NCBI RefSeq assembly: GCF_000012945.1
Contig: NC_007511.1
Location: 2,046,001-2,110,000 of the forward strand
Reading direction: 5' to 3'
Source of the DNA: Burkholderia lata
GTDB taxonomy: Bacteria > Pseudomonadota > Gammaproteobacteria > Burkholderiales > Burkholderiaceae
Length of the DNA: 64,000 nt
The notes beneath the pieces are model-generated. The model was not told where the DNA came from. It saw only the letters and a list, made by a program, of their open reading frames with translations, and did not search any database. This document shows, one piece after another, positions 60,191-64,000 of the stretch. Within the stretch, counting starts at the first letter, position 1; each line of letters begins with the position of its first letter. A program made the position numbers and the translations under genes.

Positions 60191-60364
60191 TTACTTGCCG
60201 GTGTTATTGAACGTCTTCGGGTTCTGCAGGTAATTGCCGAGGCTCGGCAGGAACTGGCCGAGCGCGGTCACCACCGGAGCGGCGTCAACGGCGAGGCTAC
60301 CCAGCGAGCTGATCGCACCGCCGCCATGCACATTCCTGACCTGTTCCGTCGTCATGACCTTCAT
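60191..60364 (-). CDS. double-glycine leader peptide 2 (bacteriocin-like)
   Basis: The product from ATG 60364 has 57 residues. The leader MKVMTTEQVRNVHGG is 15 residues and aligns with that of peptide 1 (M-x3-T-x-EQ-[AV]-R-x-[IV]-x-GG). The mature part of 42 residues starts GAISSLGSLAVDAAPVVTAL, is hydrophobic and Gly/Ala-rich like membrane-active bacteriocins, and ends in a polar NPKTFNNTGK tail. GAGGAG stands six bases before this ATG; the ATG three bases upstream (60367) is an alternative. It is the first gene of the export operon, and the region before it is the AT-rich divergent promoter shared with the TolC-type gene. Confidence 0.82.
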   Translation of the reverse strand: MKVMTTEQVRNVHGGGAISSLGSLAVDAAPVVTALGQFLPSLGNYLQNPKTFNNTGK

Positions 60365-60645
60365 CATTCTCTCCTCGTAAAAAATAAAGATGATGCAAAG
60401 AACCTTCATTGAAAGACAAACGGCTTTTAATCCCTAGCGACTTGTTAATCTAATAATCACTGCGATTACGAGCCGAAATCAGGCTATCATGCGAGCGCAT
60501 CGGAATTCAATGGAGGACACACTCTTACAGGCGCGTTTTCCGATGCGCCACGGATGGCAGGCATTCATGCTGTTTGAATTTCAATTTCAAAACGTTTAAA
60601 TCCCGCCGCAATACGTTGCGGCACGGGCAGGAGACGGAGACGGCC

Positions 60646-62061
60646 ATGTTTGAAACGAGGCGCGCGAATCGCGGATCGGCAACGCGGAATGCGGGTAATT
60701 CCCTATCAAGTTTTACGACTAGGTGGAATCCCCGACTTGCAACCGTGACATTGTTCGCTGTAACGATAGCCGGCATGTCTGCGAACGCGCGTGCGTTCTG
60801 CCTCGACACCGCCTTCCAGTACGCGGTCGTGCACGATCCGCGCTACCTGCAGGCGCGCAGCGAATACGACGCGGCCCGCCAGAAATTCCCCGAAGCACGC
60901 GCACAGATGTTGCCGCAGGCCGCCGCGCAGCTCGAATGGGGACGCTACGGTACACACGCGAGTTTGTTCGGCATCGACGTCAGCGGATCGAGCAATGCCG
61001 CATACGGTTCCGCGCAGGTCACGCAGGCGCTGTTCAACGTGCCCTACCTGTACGACATGCGACGCGCGACCGAGTACGAGGAATCGGCAAAGCAGAAGTT
61101 CGAGGTGGCGAGGCAGGACCTGATCCTGCGCGTCGCGAACGCGTGCTTCGACCTGCTGAGCGCGCGCGAAAAACTGCAGTCGGCCGACGACGAAGTGAAC
61201 GCGCTCAGCCGGCTCGAAAGCGATACGCGACGCATGGCACAGCTCGGGATGAAGACGATCGGCGATACGGCCGAAATCGAAGCGCGCCGCAGCCTCGCGC
61301 AATCCGACGAAGCGCTCGCGCAAACCGACGTCGATGCGCGCCGCGCGCGCTACGAGACACTGCTCGGTTCGACGATCGATTTCTCGCGCTGGCCGCGGCT
61401 CGCGATGCGCGGGTCGTCGCCGCGCATTCCGTCGGGCGAATACGCGCCGCAGGACAACCCCGCGTACCGGCAGGCATACCGCGACGTTCAGGTCGCGCGG
61501 CTCGCCGCCAAGCGTGTCAGCGCCGAGCACTTGCCGACCGTCGACCTGTTCGCGTCGTATTCGCGCGGGCTCAACCCGAACCTGCGCGGGCTCACCGATC
61601 GCTCCGACTTTCATCAGAGCGCGGTCGGCGTGCAGGTGACGATCCCGATCTTCTCCGGCGGCAGCGTGTACTACCGGCAGGTGGAGGCCGAGCACGTGAC
61701 CGAGCAGTACCGCAACCGGCTGCGCGAGGTCGAGGAGCAACTGGGCACCGATCACCGCGAGGCGCTGTCCGCGCTCGAATCGGTCGGCAAGCGCATCCGC
61801 GCGCTGCAGCAGTCGCTACAGGCCGCGCGGCTTGCGTACGATTCGTCGATGAAGGCGCATCAGGTCGGCTACAGCACGACGTACGAAACGCTGAACCTGC
61901 GGCGCGACATCTCGGGCATCCGGCAGAAGCTGTTCGACAGCTATCTCGATGCGCTGAAGCTGCAGCTGAAACTGAAAAGCGTGCTGGGCACGCTCGACGA
62001 ACAATCGCTGATCGCGGTGGACAGTTTCCTCGAAAGCAACGCGGCGAACGACCGAAGTTAA
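60646..62061 (+). CDS. TolC-family outer-membrane channel
   Basis: The 471-residue protein starts at ATG 60646, behind GGAG six bases upstream. An unusually long signal region ends TLFAVTIAGMSANARA, with cleavage near residue 50. The mature part has two TolC repeats of coiled-coil helices and beta segments (TRMAQLGMKTIGDTAEIEAR-like first half and HQVGYSTTYETLNLRRDISG second half). It is divergent from the peptide operon and most likely the outer-membrane duct of the exporter. The frame is open to 60574, but with no ribosome-binding site as good. Confidence 0.9.
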   Translation: MFETRRANRGSATRNAGNSLSSFTTRWNPRLATVTLFAVTIAGMSANARAFCLDTAFQYAVVHDPRYLQARSEYDAARQKFPEARAQMLPQAAAQLEWGRYGTHASLFGIDVSGSSNAAYGSAQVTQALFNVPYLYDMRRATEYEESAKQKFEVARQDLILRVANACFDLLSAREKLQSADDEVNALSRLESDTRRMAQLGMKTIGDTAEIEARRSLAQSDEALAQTDVDARRARYETLLGSTIDFSRWPRLAMRGSSPRIPSGEYAPQDNPAYRQAYRDVQVARLAAKRVSAEHLPTVDLFASYSRGLNPNLRGLTDRSDFHQSAVGVQVTIPIFSGGSVYYRQVEAEHVTEQYRNRLREVEEQLGTDHREALSALESVGKRIRALQQSLQAARLAYDSSMKAHQVGYSTTYETLNLRRDISGIRQKLFDSYLDALKLQLKLKSVLGTLDEQSLIAVDSFLESNAANDRS

Positions 62062-62426
62062 GCGCGGGTCGACGCGCATCGGCATGCACAAGAAAGTTGT
62101 ACACGCAACCTTGTTATGCATTGCCGATGCGCGTGCCAATCCGTTCACGTCGACGCGGGCGCGGGGCGATACCGCTCCGTCGCTGATGCAATCTTGCGTC
62201 CGACCCCGCGCGATCGCCCAGCGCAATGCACGATCCCGGACGCACGCCGCGCCGGTCGCCGCTTGATCGCGACGTGCAGGGGTATACGCGATGTTGCGTC
62301 CAAAAAAAACTTTGCCTAGAGTGCATCCCATCGATCCGGCGGACAAAGACGTCCCACGATCGTGCGCAGCACGTGCCCGCTAGCCCGCGCTGCGCCGGCC
62401 CCACACCGGGCCACCCATCCGCATTC
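62062..62426. other. intergenic region before the amidase leader
   Basis: About 365 bases with no gene seen. An A-rich run with TTTGCC near 62,305 (AAAAAAAACTTTGCCTAGAG) is a possible core promoter of the amidase operon; further hairpin potential exists near 62,370-62,412. Confidence 0.4.
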
Positions 62427-62457
62427 CCGTTATCCGACAGCGTTGTCGGATGAACGG
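62427..62457 (+). ncRNA. hexaloop hairpin in the amiE leader (ANTAR-target candidate)
   Basis: CCGTT-ATCCGAC pairs with GTCGGAT-G-AACGG (one bulged G), enclosing the loop AGCGTT. The loop has A at position 1 and G at position 4, the two bases conserved in ANTAR-protein target hairpins. ANTAR targets have two such hairpins; only one clear one is seen. It lies eleven bases before the terminator. Confidence 0.5.
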
Positions 62458-62467
62458 ACCGGCAAAG

Positions 62468-62506
62468 AAGCCCTTGCCTCGCTCGTCGAGGCAAGGGCTT
62501 TTTTTT
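62468..62506 (+). terminator. intrinsic terminator (attenuator) just before amiE
   Basis: AAGCCCTTGCCTCG and CGAGGCAAGGGCTT form a perfect 14-base stem with a CTCGT loop, followed by six more T. It lies 44 bases before the amiE ATG and 400 after the TolC-type gene, so it is in the amiE leader. In Pseudomonas aeruginosa amiE is controlled by AmiR antitermination at such a leader terminator. Confidence 0.88.
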
Positions 62507-62549
62507 GCCTTTCGAAAACGCACGTCTTCACCCGAACCAGGAGCACACC

Positions 62550-63587
62550 ATGCGTCATGGCGATATTTCCAGCAGCAACGACGCCGTCGGCGTCGCCGTC
62601 GTCCAGTACAAGATGCCGCGCCTGCACACGCGCGCCGACGTCATTGCGAACGCCCGCGAAATCGCGGAGCGCGTGGTCGGCATCAAGCGCGGCCTGCCCG
62701 GCATGGACCTCATCGTGTTTCCCGAGTATTCGACGCACGGGATCATGTACGACGCGAAGGAGATGTACGACACGGCCTCGACGATCCCCGGCGAGGAAAC
62801 CGACATCTTCGCGGCCGCGTGCCGCAAGGCCAACGTGTGGGGCGTGTTTTCGCTGACCGGCGAGCGCCACGAGGAGCACCCGAACAAGGCGCCGTACAAC
62901 ACGCTCGTGCTGATCAACAACCAGGGCGAGATCGTGCAGAAGTACCGCAAGATCATGCCGTGGGTGCCCGTCGAGGGCTGGTATCCAGGCGACTGCACGT
63001 ACGTCGCCGAAGGGCCGAAGGGGCTCAAGATCAGCCTGATCATCTGCGACGACGGCAACTACCCGGAGATCTGGCGCGACTGCGCGATGCGCGGCGCCGA
63101 GCTCGTCGTGCGCTGCCAGGGCTACATGTATCCGGCGAAGGACCAGCAGGTGCTCGTGTCGAAAGCGATGGCGTTCATGAACAACTGCTACGTCGCGGTC
63201 GCGAATGCGTCCGGGTTCGACGGCGTGTATTCGTATTTCGGCCACTCGGCGATCGTCGGCTTCGACGGCCGCACGCTCGGCGAATGCGGCGAGGAAGAAA
63301 ACGGCGTGCAGTATGCGGAGCTGTCGGTGAGCCTGATCCGCGACGCGCGCCGCAACATGCAGTCGCAGAACCACCTGTACAAGCTGCTGCACCGCGGCTA
63401 CACGGGCAAGATCGGTTCCGGCGAATCGCCGAACGGCGTCGCGCAATGCCCGTTCGAGTTCTACGCGAACTGGGTGAACGATCCGGACGGCACGCGCCAG
63501 GCCGTCGAACGCCTCACGCGCGCGACACCCGGCACGCCTGAATGCCCGATCGAAGGCATTCCGTCCGAAGCGCCCGCGCACCGCTGA
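62550..63587 (+). CDS. amiE: aliphatic amidase
   Basis: The 345-residue cytoplasmic enzyme begins [20 protein letters not shown], nearly the same as Pseudomonas AmiE. It hydrolyses short aliphatic amides to acids and ammonia. The nitrilase-superfamily triad is present at the family positions: Glu59 (VFPEYS), Lys134 (KYRKIMPW) and Cys166 (LIICDDGN). ATG 62550 has AGGAG upstream; an open lead to 62505 is not part of the family. The leader terminator and hexaloop hairpin indicate inducible antitermination. The next gene is a UreI/AmiS channel. amiC and amiR are not seen, but the window ends soon after. Confidence 0.96.
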   Translation: MRHGDISSSNDAVGVAVVQYKMPRLHTRADVIANAREIAERVVGIKRGLPGMDLIVFPEYSTHGIMYDAKEMYDTASTIPGEETDIFAAACRKANVWGVFSLTGERHEEHPNKAPYNTLVLINNQGEIVQKYRKIMPWVPVEGWYPGDCTYVAEGPKGLKISLIICDDGNYPEIWRDCAMRGAELVVRCQGYMYPAKDQQVLVSKAMAFMNNCYVAVANASGFDGVYSYFGHSAIVGFDGRTLGECGEEENGVQYAELSVSLIRDARRNMQSQNHLYKLLHRGYTGKIGSGESPNGVAQCPFEFYANWVNDPDGTRQAVERLTRATPGTPECPIEGIPSEAPAHR

Positions 63588-63603
63588 GCCCGCGCCCTGC
63601 CCG

Positions 63604-63630
63604 GCCGTTCGCGCCGCGTGCGCGAACGGC
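63604..63630. other. hairpin between amiE and amiS
   Basis: GCCGTTCGCG and CGCGAACGGC form a perfect ten-base stem with a CCGCGTG loop, 16 bases after the amidase stop. No T run follows. It could lower amiS expression relative to amiE or protect the amidase mRNA end. Confidence 0.5.
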
Positions 63631-63655
63631 TCCGTCCCACTCTGGAGCCTTCATC

Positions 63656-64000
63656 ATGCTCGGTGTCGCTCTCTTCTTCATCGGTGCGGTGCTGGTCGTC
63701 AACGGCGTCGCACTCACCGGCCGCATCGAACCGCGTGACGCAGCCGGCCTGAACCTGCTCGTCGGGCTGCTCGCGCTGCTGATCAACCTCGTCGGCCTCG
63801 TGCAAGCCACTGAGCCGCAGCACTATTTCTCGAGCGCGGGCGGCCTGCTGTTCGCATTCACGTACCTGTACCTCGCCGCCGTCCAATGGCGCGGGCTGCA
63901 GGGCGCGGGCCTCGGCTGGTACTGCCTGTTCGTCGCGATCAGCGCGCTCGTCTATGCCGGCACGTCGCATGACGTGCGCTTCGGCACGATGTGGCTGCTG
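63656..64000 (+). CDS. amiS: AmiS/UreI-family amide/urea channel (cut by window edge)
   Basis: The open frame from ATG 63656 runs to the window end (115 codons seen). It is all membrane helices: MLGVALFFIGAVLVVNGVAL, NLLVGLLALLINLVGLVQAT and LFAFTYLYLAAVQWRGL, the pattern of AmiS/UreI proton-gated urea and amide channels. It would bring amide substrates to AmiE. GGAG lies nine bases before the ATG. It is downstream of amiE in the same direction, as in other amidase operons. About 40% of the usual length is missing. Confidence 0.88.
   Translation, partial: MLGVALFFIGAVLVVNGVALTGRIEPRDAAGLNLLVGLLALLINLVGLVQATEPQHYFSSAGGLLFAFTYLYLAAVQWRGLQGAGLGWYCLFVAISALVYAGTSHDVRFGTMWLL

Overview
The window is about 67% GC for most of its length. 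Its gene content matches a Burkholderia cepacia-complex replicon: a manC/wza/wzc exopolysaccharide locus with Crp and sigma-54 regulators, a VgrG-Rhs type VI secretion island, a PPK2, an H-NS-type protein, and an aliphatic amidase/amide channel pair. The genus is inferred from protein families and organisation; no search was run. All product calls are by motif and family recognition.

Layout. (1) 1-31.9 kb is an exopolysaccharide locus split into several transcription units. The minus-strand unit crp, wcaJ-like initiating transferase, glycosyltransferase (runs off the left edge) is followed by a divergent second crp paralogue. Then comes a five-gene plus-strand operon: carrier protein, acyl-CoA dehydrogenase-like flavoprotein, amino acid:carrier-protein ligase, DUF1839 and GH2. 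Next are a sigma-54 activator, a GT4, GNAT-manC, and the minus-strand wza-wzc-wzy-acyltransferase-beta-helix operon. The locus ends with a double alpha/beta hydrolase, a Wzx flippase, a GT2 and a secreted GH3 glycosidase. Matches to the -24/-12 sigma-54 promoter lie before crp-wcaJ, before the GT4 and before wza. Together with the sigma-54 activator they suggest a RpoN-controlled polysaccharide regulon, like the c-di-GMP-responsive BerA/BerB-Bep system known from B. cenocepacia (analogy only).

(2) 31.9-48.6 kb is a lower-GC type VI secretion island with only tssF, tssL, tssM, PAAR and one VgrG-Rhs effector. The VgrG and Rhs parts are separated by a -1 frameshift in a run of eight G. Downstream are a candidate immunity gene and at least three Rhs remnants carrying AT-rich orphan toxin tails, each next to a small candidate immunity gene. 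This is an archive of displaced effector tips.

(3) 49-53.7 kb holds accessory and housekeeping genes: DUF4865 with a divergent LysR regulator, a 55-codon membrane protein, DUF2625, YigZ, H-NS and PPK2.

(4) 53.8-62.1 kb is a peptide-secretion system. Two short genes encode peptides with matching 15-residue double-glycine leaders. They precede a C39-peptidase ABC exporter, an LpxL-like acyltransferase, an HlyD adaptor and an OmpW-like barrel in one minus-strand operon, with a divergent TolC-type gene. This is the best candidate for an undescribed system, with the aminoacyl-carrier-protein operon second.

(5) 62.1-64 kb holds amiE-amiS. A hexaloop hairpin and a perfect intrinsic terminator directly precede amiE, pointing to antitermination control.
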